Origin: Petunia secreta
Taxonomy: Eukaryota; Streptophyta; Magnoliopsida; Solanales; Solanaceae
Assembly: GCA_029990175.1 (NCBI GenBank)
Contig: JARKIP010000005.1
Span: forward strand, 52,007,001 to 52,071,000
Direction: 5' to 3'
DNA: 64,000 nt
The notes beneath the pieces are model-generated. The model did not search any database. It worked only from the letters and a program-made list of their open reading frames with translations, and was not told where the DNA came from. Position 1 is the stretch's first letter; each line of letters starts with the position of its first letter. Below are positions 33,931 to 44,550 of the stretch, piece by piece. The position numbers were made by a program, and so were the translations under genes.

Positions 33931-34317
33931 TCAGATGTGTAAACATATTTTCTATATGTTTATACATATTTGAAGATGTTTTCACGGCTGAAAAAAGTGT
34001 GTACACATCTCGTCAGATGTGTACACATATAATATATGTGTATTATACGTGTGCACATATTATTATATGTGTACACATATGACGAGATGTGTAACACTTT
34101 TATCATATATATGTGTACACATTTTATTATATGTGTACACATATAATAATATGTGTACACATATAATATGTGCGCACATATAATATATGTGTACACATAT
34201 TATTATATGTGTACACATATTATAATATGTGTACATATATATCATATCTGCATGTGTACACATCAGTCGAGATGTGTACAATATGTGTACACATCTCGAC
34301 TGATATGTACACATCTT
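33930..34317. repeat. array of GTGTACACAT palindromes
   Basis: About 14 copies of ATGTGTACACAT or close variants (GTGTGCACAT, GTGCGCACAT) spaced by 8-25 bp of AT-rich sequence. A longer perfect inverted repeat has 18-bp arms at 34,262-34,279 and 34,287-34,304 (right arm GTACACATCTCGACTGAT) around a 7-bp spacer. Cruciform formation is plausible. Confidence 0.9.
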
Positions 34318-34327
34318 TTTTTATTAG

Positions 34328-34510
34328 AGTGGTGTAGGGTGGTGGGTGGTGGTGGAGAGTGGTAGAAGGTGGTGGTGGGAGTGGAGGGTGGTAGAAGGTG
34401 GCGGTGAGTGGTGGAGGGTCGTGGTGGAATGGTGGATGGGCGGGGTGGGGGTAGGGGGCCGGATGGGGGCTAAGGGGTTGATGGGTGGGTGATGAGAGGT
34501 GGGGGCTTTG
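34328..34510 (+). repeat. G-rich GGT/GGTGG tract with G-quadruplex motif
   Basis: Simple GGTGGT-type sequence. At 34,438-34,459 GGGCGGGGTGGGGGTAGGGG satisfies four G runs of at least three with one-base loops, a strong intramolecular quadruplex candidate. Confidence 0.85.
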
Positions 34511-34702
34511 TGTAAATAGAAAAACTTGGGGGGCTTTTAAAATGTTAGTCATTAGTACTAATTTTAAAAGTGTCCCTCTCACCCATTTTTCAAGACTTGA
34601 GTCCCTTATAACTAATAAAAGACTTGGGGGTCCTTCTCACCCAAAAATCCCGTGTAAAGTCCAGCAGGGTGCAACGTTACCTGTTTCCGACTTACCGTTC
34701 TT

Positions 34703-35182
34703 ATATCGGGGGCTGTCAATAGACCCAAAGATTTTCTTTGTTTCATTCTCTATGTAAATAGAGCCCGGTAGAAGTACTGATTTGTGCCTAAGTCCTTTTG
34801 TGGCTAGGTCTGAAGTAACGCCAAAACACGACTTATTATCTTCAATAAAATGAATATTATCCTAAGTTGTTTGCCTCAATATTTAACTCCCCGTAGTTGT
34901 ATTGCTTGGTTAAAATTATTATCTTTGACAGACGTCATTCCGGTCCACTTTACTATCTTGCAAAAAGTTTAAAGTCCTACGTGACTCGGAACGAACAAAG
35001 TTCTTAAGCCAAAAATATTCTAAGTGTTTCGCATAAAGTCCTGATGAGATAACATGCAAACACAAATAATCAGAGATCTCAAAGTAAACAAGTTTCATTA
35101 AGGTTCATAGGGTTAAACACCCGTTGTCAAAAGTATTTACAATGGCTTTAACGACCACAAAAATAGCAAAACTAAAGAAAAA
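34703..35182. other. spacer before Tat-type antisense ORF
   Basis: No gene recognised. By position it is probably 3' untranslated sequence of the Tat-clade element whose antisense ORF follows. Confidence 0.4.
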
Positions 35183-37506
35183 TCATCTATCTGGCGAAGA
35201 AGTAGCAGCGACGGTTGCATCACCTCCCTCATCTTCATCCTCGTAGGCTTCATCATCATCTTCCCATCCTCGAAAGCAAGCTCTTCATCTATGGCTGCCC
35301 TTTAATCATCTTCGTCACTTGAAAGGAAAATCTCAGCCATGGTGCTAGCTCAAGCGGCCAAGCCTTTAGTCTCCACAATTACAGAAGGAAGATCTGGCCC
35401 CCCGCTTGGCACTCCTTGAGTGTCTCCAAGCAAGTTTTGAAAAGTACCCAATGCTTATCCACATAGAACTTCTCCTCTTTAAATTTCTCCATTTCTTCTT
35501 GGAGCTGGGGGAGATCAATGGGGGCTATTGACGCCTTGAAAAAGCTTCTCTTGCAGCTCTTCAATCTTCACCAATTGAGTTATCAAGGAGCTTCGCTGAT
35601 GTTCCGCTGATTTCAATAATGCTTTGTTTTGCTCCAAGGCAAAAGATTCTTTTTTAGTCTCGAGCTTAGCCTTTGAACTTTCAGAGGCATTGCGTGTTGC
35701 CGTAAGCTCAGTCTCTCTCTTATCTACCAGATCCTTGAGATGGGATATTTCCTCTTTCTATTTTAAGTCTAGTTCATCAACCTTGCCTTTCAACTTGGCG
35801 AGCTCGGCTTCACGGTGCCTCTCACGCGCCACGGACTCGAGCGAATACATGAGATATTACAAAATGGGGTTAAACAATGGAAATATAAAAGTGATTTATG
35901 AATAAATAGGAAGGTTAAAACTCACCCGAAGAGCACTAAAAGCACTCCTTAACATGAGAGTCCCCATTAAGAGTGGACCAATGCGTTTCTTCTCGAGAGG
36001 ACCAAATACTCGGGAAGATTAACGAAAAGTTCTACACATCCTGAGGGATCTTGATCAAAATCTTTTTCATCATCTCTTCAGTGGCAGGACCGCCAGAAGG
36101 TTCATCATTTGTTTTTGTCGCTGCCTTGGGTTCGTCCTCCTTTTCTTTACCTTTGGCCACACCTGCTGCGTTCCCAGATGCTTTGAGTTCAATTACGTCG
36201 CGAGGGCTCGAAGTCCTTAGATCCTCGCCGCTGGATTCGTCTCTCAGACCATACTTTGTGAGACTCCCAGCAATTGGCCTAACTGCAACTACCTTTTTAG
36301 CGTTGAGTGCATTTCACTCTCTCCATCGTTGTGGCTATTTTCTCTGCCTTCCTCTTCTGAACTTCGGCCAGAGGTGGAGGAACAACAACTTGTGGACCAG
36401 TAGCGTCCGAGGACCCTTTTTGAGTTAAAAACTCCTCAAGTTTTCTGGTGGCTTCTTTAGCAGATTTAACTTCAAGGTTGTTCTTTTTCTTTGGTTTGAG
36501 AAGAATACCCCTAAATAAAAGCAAGAGTTAAATTGGAATAAAATTACGGATATAAGATGAATATAATTAGTAAAGATTACCGTGTCCTTTTACTATCCAT
36601 TTCCTTTGCGAGGGGGCAGACCTCCAAGTCCTGTCAAATCGTTTGAATTTGCCAATCAGGACGGCAACCCATCCACAAATATTAGGATAAGGTTTAACGG
36701 CCACAACGACAAAGTGAGAGCAAAGATGTTATTTGACAGAAAATATAAAAGGAAAACACACTAAACAAAAGCTTACGTTGTGAGTTCCATCTCTCCGGGA
36801 TGTTGGGAGAAGATGAAATCTGGTGGGCTGGAATGAGGACAAAATGTTCTGCCCAGCCACGGTCGTTTAGATCCTCACTGTTCTTTAGCAAGGCATATTT
36901 TCCACCGCAGGTCAAACAAATAATTTCTCCATTGTAAACCTTGGGAGAATAAAGAGAGATAAGATATTGGAAAGTAAAAGGCACGCCAACCTCCTTGGCC
37001 ATATACATCATGGTGCCAACCACCCTCCAAAAATTGTCCCCAGCTGAGCCAAGCAAACCCCATTAGTACAGAAAAATGTATCCACGACTTCATGCAACAT
37101 AAAAAAAAGCCGACGGTGCAGTATAGACGAAAGAGAGACCCTCTTTATGGTCCGTAACTCTATCATCCACCATTTGAACCACGACACTGATTTTCTCCTC
37201 GCTCTACTTGAAATAAAGTTGGAGGCGCACTAGGTGCCGTGGCTCAATGACACTCTGAACCAAATCTATGGAGACATGGAATAGTTCTCTTCTGGGTCTA
37301 TAGTTTGTTCGTACGCACTAAAATCTATTGTGATACTAAAAGTCAAAGGAACTATGTCAGCCACAGTGGTCTCCTTATCTTTGGATTTTTTTACTTTTCT
37401 TGGAAGAAGAAGAAGCTTGTTGCCTGGTCTTCTTAGTCCTAGTACCCTTACCCACTGCTTCGGGTGGCAGTGTAGCAGCGTTGAGTGCGGCACCAGAGCC
37501 CGACAT
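35183..37506 (-). pseudogene. Tat-clade antisense ORF (aORF), copy 1
   Basis: Minus-strand gene-like region with start MSGSGAALNAATLPPEAVG at 37,506 and end SSPDR-stop at 35,183. Order: basic N-terminus (TRTKKTRQQASSSSKK) with a frameshift in the lysine run; a conserved block (FQYLISLYSPKVYNGEI, RGWAEHFVLIPAHQ) like the Pfam putative gypsy-type transposon family; a disordered acidic/proline region; a coiled coil (QLQEEMEKFKEEKF); and an acidic end (EDDDEAYEDEDEGG). Likely splice sites interrupt it: GTAAGC near 36,777 with an acceptor TTTATTTAG near 36,514, and GTGAGT near 35,925. Tat/Retand elements are known to carry an extra ORF opposite to gag-pol near the 3' LTR; function is unknown. It is broken by shifts and stops. 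Confidence 0.7.
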
Positions 37507-37910
37507 GGAAATACCTGCTTGAACTTGAGAAGTATATTTTTGTCTTGAGCTTCTTGAATACGTGGTGGAAATTCGAATAAAGCAGCAAAGTTCACCAGAG
37601 ATCAGAAATTTGAAGAAGATTGAAATTCTAAGAATGCCAAGAGTTTGTTGGAGTTCTGTATGCAAAGAATGAGAAGATGTAAACCGATGAATTGTGTGCG
37701 CAAAGAGTTTATATATAGCTATATAATGCAAAGATTCATCATACCCCAGGAACCGATGATGACATCATCAGCATCTGTTGTCTGACATGTAAGCAACTGA
37801 TAGTTGAAGTGACAACCGCCTTTTTTCAAATTACTTGGCACACAAAGAGCCACGTTTGTTTCCCGGCTAAAGTTTCCACTCCCCGATTACTTCTGTCAAT
37901 CACTCGAAAA
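37507..37910. other. region between aORF 1 start and purine tract
   Basis: About 400 bp that would hold the promoter and leader of the antisense ORF, which reads away from the LTR. TATATAGC-type sequence near 37,713 (minus strand) could serve as a TATA box; unproven. Confidence 0.4.
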
Positions 37911-37925
37911 GTGGGGGGAGGGGAG
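37911..37925 (+). other. polypurine tract before Tat LTR 1
   Basis: GTGGGGGGAGGGGAG directly precedes ACTATATGTATTGG, the start of an LTR; the same arrangement recurs at 40,967. Confidence 0.6.
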
Positions 37926-37931
37926 ACTATA

Positions 37932-38545
37932 TGTATTGGTATAATTTCATTATGGACACTTGGCATGTAGATATAAGTCTTCTTAAGGACGAAGCTTGGC
38001 CCGTCATCAAAGGAAAGCTAATATTTCAGCTAACGGGAGGTCAAGACACTACTGGAAGGCAAGTTCCACGGAATGTCCATGTAAGTCTATCCGTGTGCAA
38101 ATCTCATGGAGTGTCTATGTGACTCACAGCTAGACCCTCCGAGTTTGTAACTGCCATTACCGACGATCCCGCATTGAATGAGAGGAAGATTGTGGGTTAC
38201 CCATGATTAGATCGTAGGGGCATGGGCTCATTATGGCCCACGATCAGTTTGACTAAGGCACCTATAAACTTCTCTACTTTATTGTAAGAGGTATTCACAA
38301 ATATATGCCAAAACGTTGTCCATTTGTATTCTCAATATAATTCAATCTTGTTTATTGATCTTGTCTATTTTTCTTGCTATTAATCTTGTTATTATTTTAT
38401 CCTTACGTTCCATTGTGACTACCTTGATACGTCAAATTTCTTGTAACCCTTTTTACAAATTCAATTGTATCCTAAGAACCGATTTTAGGCCATACAGTTT
38501 CATAATTAGATATCCCTATAGCATAAGTGCAATTAACTAGTGATA
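37932..38545 (+). repeat. Tat-clade LTR 1 (partial, 3' limit uncertain)
   Basis: Starts TGTATTGG after a purine tract, as do the related LTRs at 39,096 and 40,983 (TGCATTGG), but the remaining sequence differs, so it belongs to another subfamily. The 3' end and any second LTR were not found. Confidence 0.5.
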
Positions 38546-39095
38546 ATAATTTTGACCTTAAAGCAGTGGCGTACTTTTTAACTCGTGATGGCTATTTTGG
38601 CATTCACAAATATATCACAAGACTAAGAGGGTTTTGATTTTTTTTCCCAGAAAAACATCACCACTACTTTTGTTTTGAAGAATTTTTGGTTTAATGAACG
38701 CTTTGTAACAACATTGGAATTTAGAAATTAATGCAGCCTATGGTCATGGATGCTTATAGCAAGACAGGAGCACTGTACCAGCAATATTTGCAGCTCTCTT
38801 CGAATCTTAGCCCTAGAATTTGATATTAGCATTGCAATGTTATAAAGTTATCAAATTTTTCTTGCACAATTAGAATAAGATTGACGATGTTCATGAGTTC
38901 TGCTTTTAAGAATCCACATCATCAATCGTATTCAAATCATGCAAGAATGTTTTAAAGAAGCATAGTATTAGCTAGAAAATACAGTATGTAAATATGATTT
39001 TGTTGTAGTATCCTTAATTTTCTCTAGTGCGAGAATTAATAGTTATGTACCTGAGTAGTTCATCAATTTCCTATAAACATTTGGTTTGTTGATCC
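38546..39095. other. anonymous AT-rich spacer
   Basis: No coding, repeat or RNA signal recognised. Confidence 0.5.
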
Positions 39096-39481
39096 TGTAT
39101 TGGTTGGATTTAGCCCGAACATATAATGACACGTGTTCGTTGACGTGGCAAGCTCGGAGTAAAATTTGGAGATAGGTCAGCTGAGGATCACGACGAATGG
39201 ACAACAACTAAGGGTGATTGCCCGTTTTGTAGTATCAGTCGAAGTCAGACTCTCCAAAGACATAAGCAGGAACGTTGTAGTAGATAAGCATGATCAACTA
39301 AATCGCGCCATTCTAGGAGGCCGTTGGATGTGGATAAGAACGTGGAAGATACATGCAGGAAGTGGTATCATGCTAGGGTTTGGACTCCTTTGGCTATAAA
39401 TATAACCGCATCTCCCCATTTGTATGATTACGTTATTATGAACACCACTCCCCTCTTAGAAATTATTACTTTAAACTCTTT
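39096..39481 (+). repeat. Tat-clade LTR 2, 5' portion only
   Basis: TGTATTGGTTGGATT onward aligns closely with LTR 3 at 40,983 (shared CACGTGTTCGTTGACGTGGC). At about 39,481 it runs straight into the antisense ORF C-terminus, so the rest of the LTR and the adjacent element are deleted. Confidence 0.75.
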
Positions 39482-40616
39482 TGGAGGAGCTTCGTGAGGT
39501 TTCTCTCCATCGGCCGTCTCCACATCGTCATCTCCACTTGATTCGCCTCCAATGCCCGTAATTCCTAAGGAAGTATTATCTTTAGCAAGGGGTAACTCAA
39601 TTCAAAAAATGCAAAGAAAAAGAAAGGGAAAACATACCATGATGCTTGGCCTTCACTTTTAGGCTAAAGGCTATGGGCTTCCAAGCTCTTTCTTCATTGG
39701 TGGTCTTGTCTAATACTTTAATCAACCACCCCTTGATATCTGGAACCAGTTCGAACAAAACTTTGCTAGCTGAAGAAAACAATTAATGGACAATGAATAG
39801 GAAACTTGGAGAAACAAATAGAGGTCGGACACTTACGTGTTCGGTTCCATGCATCCATAAGCAAGTCTACCCCCAGATAAGTTAGCTGGTTCGTGGGGAT
39901 AAAAACAAAACGTTGATCCCAACCTCAAAGATCATCATTATTCATCGAAATCAGAGCTCTTTGACCCCATTTTTGTATGGTGACAATCCCAACCTTGTAA
40001 ACATGAGGGGAGTAAAGATGTAGGATGTGTCGAAGTGTCAGCTCCACTCCGTCCTTCTTAGCAATCCATCGCATCATGGAAACTAGCAACCAGATCGATG
40101 GAGAAACCTATCCAACACAAATCTTGTAAAGACGACAAAATTCATCGAGCAGAGGATCAATCGAGAGTAAGAATCCGATCGTGAAGGGGTATATCAAAAC
40201 GACATAGTAGTTTTCATGATGGGTGGCCAAGGTCATCTCCTCCGTAGGAAATATAATCTCAAACTTACCCTCTTTCCATCCAAACTCCACTCAAATTCTT
40301 GGCACAGAAGCTGGTGTAGTGGCACTAAACACAACATTGATGGGGACGTTCCTTTTCCCCTTTACCTGAGATGCACTTTGATGGCTGACCTTGCAGTCGT
40401 CATCGTAACTGAACTCCTTCAGAAGGAGTTCAGTGTAAAGCTAATCCGTGCCAAAGCCCTTTGGTTTCCGTTTCTTCCCCTTCCTTAACATCAGAGGGGC
40501 CAGCAGCGGTAGCTTGCTCAACCACAGTGACAGACTACGACGGAGCCACGGTGGCTGGCGCGGCGGAAACGACAATATCAGTGGTGGTTAGTGATGGAAT
40601 TTTTCTCAGATGCCAT
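39482..40616 (-). pseudogene. Tat-clade antisense ORF, copy 2
   Basis: Minus-strand start MASEKNSITNHH at 40,616, followed by shifts; the conserved block is at 40,290-39,940 (EGKFEIIFPTEEMTLATHHE, HILHLYSPHVYKVGIV, WDQRFVFIPTNQLTY). Splice-like sites are clear: donor GTAAGTG near 39,838, acceptor TTTTCTTCAG near 39,770, exon with LVPDIKGWLIKVLDKTTNEE, donor GTATGTTTTCC near 39,638. The acidic end (GIGGESSGDDDVETADGE) stops at the junction with LTR 2. A purine tract and LTR 3 lie to its right, as expected for the 3' end of a Tat element. Confidence 0.7.
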
Positions 40617-40966
40617 TTCTTGAAGGTTTTTGAGTAGAAGCAAGATTGAAAACAGAATTTGCAATTTCAAAATGAAGAATTCGTAGCTGGAAATAAAGAA
40701 TTCACAACAATTCTCAAGAATTTGGGAAGAAGTTTTGAACAAAAGTTTGGAAAAGGAGTTTAGAGGTGATATTTATAGGGTTAAGCGGTAATGATTACCT
40801 CGGTAACTGATGATAAACTACCACCCGCACGATTGCATGCATGTGTCTTGATGGGAAGGAGAAGTGGCGTTTTGGCATTTCAAATTATGCTACTGAGAGA
40901 GCTCCACGTGTTTTCCTGCCTACAAATTTCATGCCACTTGCCAAGATCATACAGAAACCCACTCGA
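40617..40966. other. region between aORF 2 start and LTR 3
   Basis: Putative promoter side of the antisense ORF; TATTTATAGGG near 40,772 (on either strand TATAAATA-like) may be its TATA box. No other feature. Confidence 0.4.
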
Positions 40967-40977
40967 CAAGTGGGGGA
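40967..40977 (+). other. polypurine tract before Tat LTR 3
   Basis: ACAAGTGGGGGAC lies immediately upstream of TATCTGCATTGG, the LTR 3 start. It implies that LTR 3 served as the 3' LTR of the element carrying aORF 2. Confidence 0.65.
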
Positions 40978-40982
40978 CTATC

Positions 40983-42110
40983 TGCATTGGCTGGATTGCG
41001 TCCGAACACAAAATGGCACGTGTTCGTTGACGTGGCAAGCTTGGAGTAAAATTCAGAGATAGGTCAGCCGAGGATCACGAAGAATGGACAAAAACTAAGG
41101 GTGACTGCCCATTTTGTAGCATCAATCGAGGTCAGAATTTTCGAAGACATAAGAAGGAATGTTGTAGCAGATAAGCATGATCAACCAAATCCCTCTATTC
41201 TCGGAAGCTGTTGGACGTGGATAATAACATGGAAGAGACGTGCAAGAAGTGGAGTCATGCTAGGGCTTGGATTTTTTTTGCTATAAATATACCCCATCTC
41301 CCCATTTGTATGGTTACATTCTTCTTAACACCACTCTCTCTCTTAGCAACTATTACTTTTAACTCCTTATCACCACCACTATTTTTATTTTGCCACCATT
41401 ATGCCGTTATAATCTAGCTTTGATTTGGAGGATACGTTCATCTTCCTCACCGGAGCACAAGTGATCGGCTAATACAATAAGCTTTACCATTTCATTTACT
41501 ATTTTTCATTATTGCTTGTTTGATCGTTTATGCTTATTATTCTCACTTACTAAATTTCTCTGTTGATCATTGCTATAGTATCACTTATTAAATATTCCTT
41601 GATCGTAATCATCTTCGAACACGCTTATCTTAATTGATTACTGGCTAATATATACTGTTTGTTAACAATTGATTTATGATCGATTCACCCATTAAATTGT
41701 TTCTATATACATAGATAATTGAATATTTCATTCACTCTATTCGTTTGACCCCATAAATTGTTAGCAAGTATCATTCGTTTATTTCCTGAGCAGATATTTA
41801 TATCGTCTTGACTGATCGAATAACTATAACTTATTCATTTAACTTGATCGTTTATCTACATTTTGTGCAATTAATTATCTATCTTGCATATTGTCTGTTT
41901 AACTTGTTGCCTATCATTTATTGCTCTTACATCATCAATTAAATATATCTATTGCCCGTTTCTGTTAAGCGAAATTTAAAAAACGATCTGTTTTGTGAAC
42001 GTCAAGTCTATCAATCTAACATCAGATTTTGATATAAAACGGTCTCCTGTGGCTCAAGGAAATATAAATTTAATTGTAAAACCTGAAAGCATATTTTAGA
42101 AAATATAATC
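40983..42110 (+). repeat. Tat-clade LTR 3
   Basis: Starts at TGCATTGGCTGG and ends just before the primer site at 42,111. The 5' ~390 bp match LTR 2; the 3' ~700 bp match LTR 4. The exact terminal dinucleotide is uncertain. Confidence 0.75.
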
Positions 42111-42129
42111 TGGCGCCCACCGTGGGGCC
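42111..42129 (+). other. Tat primer binding site
   Basis: TGGCGCCCACCGTGGGGCC directly after LTR 3, of the form common in plant Tat/Retand-like elements. Confidence 0.8.
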
Positions 42130-42193
42130 TTAGAAATCGATTTGTTCCGAAATTCGTTGCTGATTTAACTTACATTTTTTCTTTTTGTGTGCA

Positions 42194-42490
42194 ATGGTAG
42201 ACGACCAGAGCAGCAATGCTAATAACACCAACACCACCACCCGTGATGGCATGCCTCAGCCTAACCTTATTGATGGGGCCCAGCTTCCAGCCACCGATGA
42301 GGTGGTCGGTGAATAATCTCAGCACAAACAAGATTTACCCCAAAACGTCACTCCCGCCGGTTCACAGTCGAATGCACATCGAGGACGTCGACCCAAGAAG
42401 GAACCCGCGGTCAAGGCGATATCAGTCGATATGAACACACTATTAATCAAATTTTTGAATAAGCAAGACAAACAAATATTCGACATCAGT
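42194..42490 (+). pseudogene. Tat gag N-terminus (left part)
   Basis: Starts MVDDQSSNANNTNTTTRDGM, a low-complexity gag beginning, with an in-frame TAA at about 42,314 (GGTGAATAATCTCAG, probably from CAA). It continues RGRRPKKEPAVKAIS and NTLLIKFLNKQDKQIF, then is cut at 42,490 by a truncated Sirevirus LTR. The gag resumes at 51,489; some gag residues between the two parts appear to be missing. Confidence 0.7.
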
Positions 42491-42645
42491 CGTGATTTTT
42501 TGATCCCGAGTTCAAGGGGTTTTTCCACGCTAATATTGGGTGTTCATTTACTTAGAGTTTGAATTCCGCACATAACATAGTAAAGGAACACATTTTAAGG
42601 AACTGGTCCTTAAAACAGTAACGTGGTGTATCTTGGGAACTATCA
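42491..42645 (+). repeat. Sirevirus 2 5' LTR, last 155 bp
   Basis: Matches 51,333-51,488 with only a few differences and ends GGGAACTATCA just before the primer site at 42,648 (TGGTATCAGAGC). Confidence 0.9.
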
Positions 42646-42647
42646 AT

Positions 42648-42659
42648 TGGTATCAGAGC
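42648..42659 (+). other. Sirevirus 2 primer binding site
   Basis: TGGTATCAGAGC, initiator tRNA-Met type, 2 bp after the LTR. Confidence 0.85.
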
Positions 42660-42694
42660 CGGTTATCCTTGAAAAGGCTAACACCTATGATTAG

Positions 42695-44529
42695 ATGAGT
42701 ACATCACGAGAGAAAAGTGAGGGTCAGTCAATGGTTAGAGCACCTTTGGTCAATGGAAAATATTTTTCATGGTGGAAGGAGAGGATGCGAGATCATCTTC
42801 AAGCTGAGGACTATGAATTCTGGGACATAGTACCTGAAGGTCCCATGATTCCAATGAAGAAGGATGCTGAGGGAAATGATGTTCCCAAAACCAGAAAAGA
42901 ATGCAATGCTGAAGACATAAGGCAATGGGAAAAGAATGCAAAAGCTAGGAAATGGCTTGTTGGTGGACTCAGTCCTGACGAGTGCACTAGAATCAGAGGG
43001 TATATCACTGCAAAGGAATTTGGGATGCTCTACAAGTTGCACATGAAGGAACAAGTCAGGTAAAAAGGTCTAGAGGTACACTTCTTTTTGCTGAATATGA
43101 AAGTTTTAAAATGAAAGAAGAAGAATCAATCTCTGAAATGTATACTAGATTTAATGCCATTGCATCTGAACTTATTTCTTTGAGAAGGGTTTTAACTGTA
43201 GAAGATAGAGTAGAAAAGATCCTAACTAGGGTTATTCCAGACTCTTGGGAGATTAAAGCTTGTGCTATCATAGAAAGCAAGGATCTGACCACCTTATCCT
43301 TAGATGAGCTTATAGGTAATTTAAAGACTTATGAACTAAGGAAAAAGGTTAAAAACATAGGTGTACCAGTTAAAACTGAACCTAATCTAGCCTTGACTGC
43401 TGCTGATAAGCCTATCGATGATAAGGAAAAGGTTCTTATCGCTAAAAGTGTCCAAAAATATTTGAATAAGAAAAAAGGGATTAGTGGATAGGGTAGGTCT
43501 TCTAACATGAAACAGGCTGGAGAATGCTTCAAATGTGGCAGCATGGAGCACTACATCAGCAAATGTCCAATCATGGAAGGAGAATGGAGGAAGAGATATA
43601 TTGAGGAAAAAAAAGAGGCTAGGGAACAGGTCCGTAAGAAAAGTGGAAATCCCAAAGCAATGGTTGCAGGATGGCAAGATAGTGAGGATGAAGTATCTGA
43701 TGATGATTTGAATGAGGATCTTGCTCTAATGGCGCTTGAAGACTCAGATAATGAAGAAGATGTTGAGGTATTTGTTTCTAAACTTGGACAAGATGTGAAA
43801 AGCATGCCTAGAGAGAAATTAGTTAAAGTATTTCATATTGTGTTAAATGATTTTAAATCTCTAAGGGATGGCAAACATCAATTGCATGATGAAATTGATA
43901 GTTTAGGAGCAGAATACAAAAAGGCAGTAATTAAAAATGATTCTCTGAAAAGAAAGATTAGCATGCTTGAGGAACAGGTCCTCACACTTGAATCAACTGT
44001 TCAGGAATTAGAAAATGCTAAAACAGTTAAAAAGGGTAAAAGCATTGCTAATTGTCATCAGATCATTGCTGAAGAGAAAATGAAGGTCATAGTTGATGAA
44101 TTGTGCAAAAAAGATGAGAAGATAAGAGCTTTGGAAGAAGACTTGGTTAAAACAGAAATGGAGTTAGGAAAAACTGTAAAATGGAACAAGTCTTCTGAAG
44201 CACTAGAATGGTTACAGGAAAATTATAGTAGTAACAGGAAGGGTATTGGATTCATGAAAGCACAGTCTTCATCCAAATGGGATCCAAAGAGTAAGTACTT
44301 ATCATTTCCTGAAAGCTGGCTATGCACTCATTGTGGGAACACTGGCCACTGGAAAGAAAATTGCAAATCTTTAAAAACGGCTGCACAGAGGAACAGGTCC
44401 TATAAACCTGTTCAAAATTCTGTAAGAAAGAAAACTGTTCACATAAAGAAACCATTACCATTCTGGGCTAGGAGAGATCTGATTCATCTTTTTTCTAAAG
44501 AAAAGGAACCCAAACTAGTTTGGGTTTAA
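42695..44529 (+). pseudogene. Sirevirus 2 gag
   Basis: Start MSTSREKSEGQSMVRAPLVN, UBN2-type gag domain with FSWWKERMRDHLQAEDYEFW (residues ~25-45). A one-base loss near 43,030 shifts frame; the domain resumes at 43,111 (FNAIASELISLRRVL; LDELIGNLKTYELRKK). A stop at about 43,489 is followed by the first zinc knuckle, C-X2-C-X4-H-X4-C (CFKCGSMEHYISKC), an acidic stretch, and a long coiled coil (43,850-44,200, NDSLKRKISMLEEQVLTLES). A second knuckle (CTHCGNTGHWKENC) and a basic tail end at 44,529. It forms the particle core in the family. Compared with element 1 the second knuckle keeps its His. Confidence 0.88.
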
Positions 44530-44550
44530 AAAATTACCCCTAGTTTTCTT

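Larger units (their letters stand above)
33429..34702. other. 1.27-kb block between 14-bp direct repeats
   Basis: GACTTACCGTTCTT occurs at 33,429-33,442 and 34,689-34,702. Between them, the outer parts look like weak inverted repeats (left AAAGACCTCCCAAGTCTT near 33,513; right, reverse-complemented, AAGGACCCCCAAGTCTTT near 34,620). The interior consists of a polypyrimidine tract, a palindrome array and a G-rich tract. It has no credible coding frame. It may be a non-autonomous DNA transposon, but class is not established. Confidence 0.5.

Noticed and set aside
33672..34082. 136-codon frame rich in Ser, Phe and Leu
   Set aside because: It reads through a polypyrimidine tract and the palindrome array; composition explains it, and no motif is present.
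33960..34365. Several frames on both strands with repeated MCTHII or YTYNMC peptides
   Set aside because: They are translations of the GTGTACACAT array, open on both strands because of the palindrome, not genes.
34220..34582. Proline/histidine-rich 120-codon minus-strand frame
   Set aside because: Produced by the GGTGGT simple-sequence tract.
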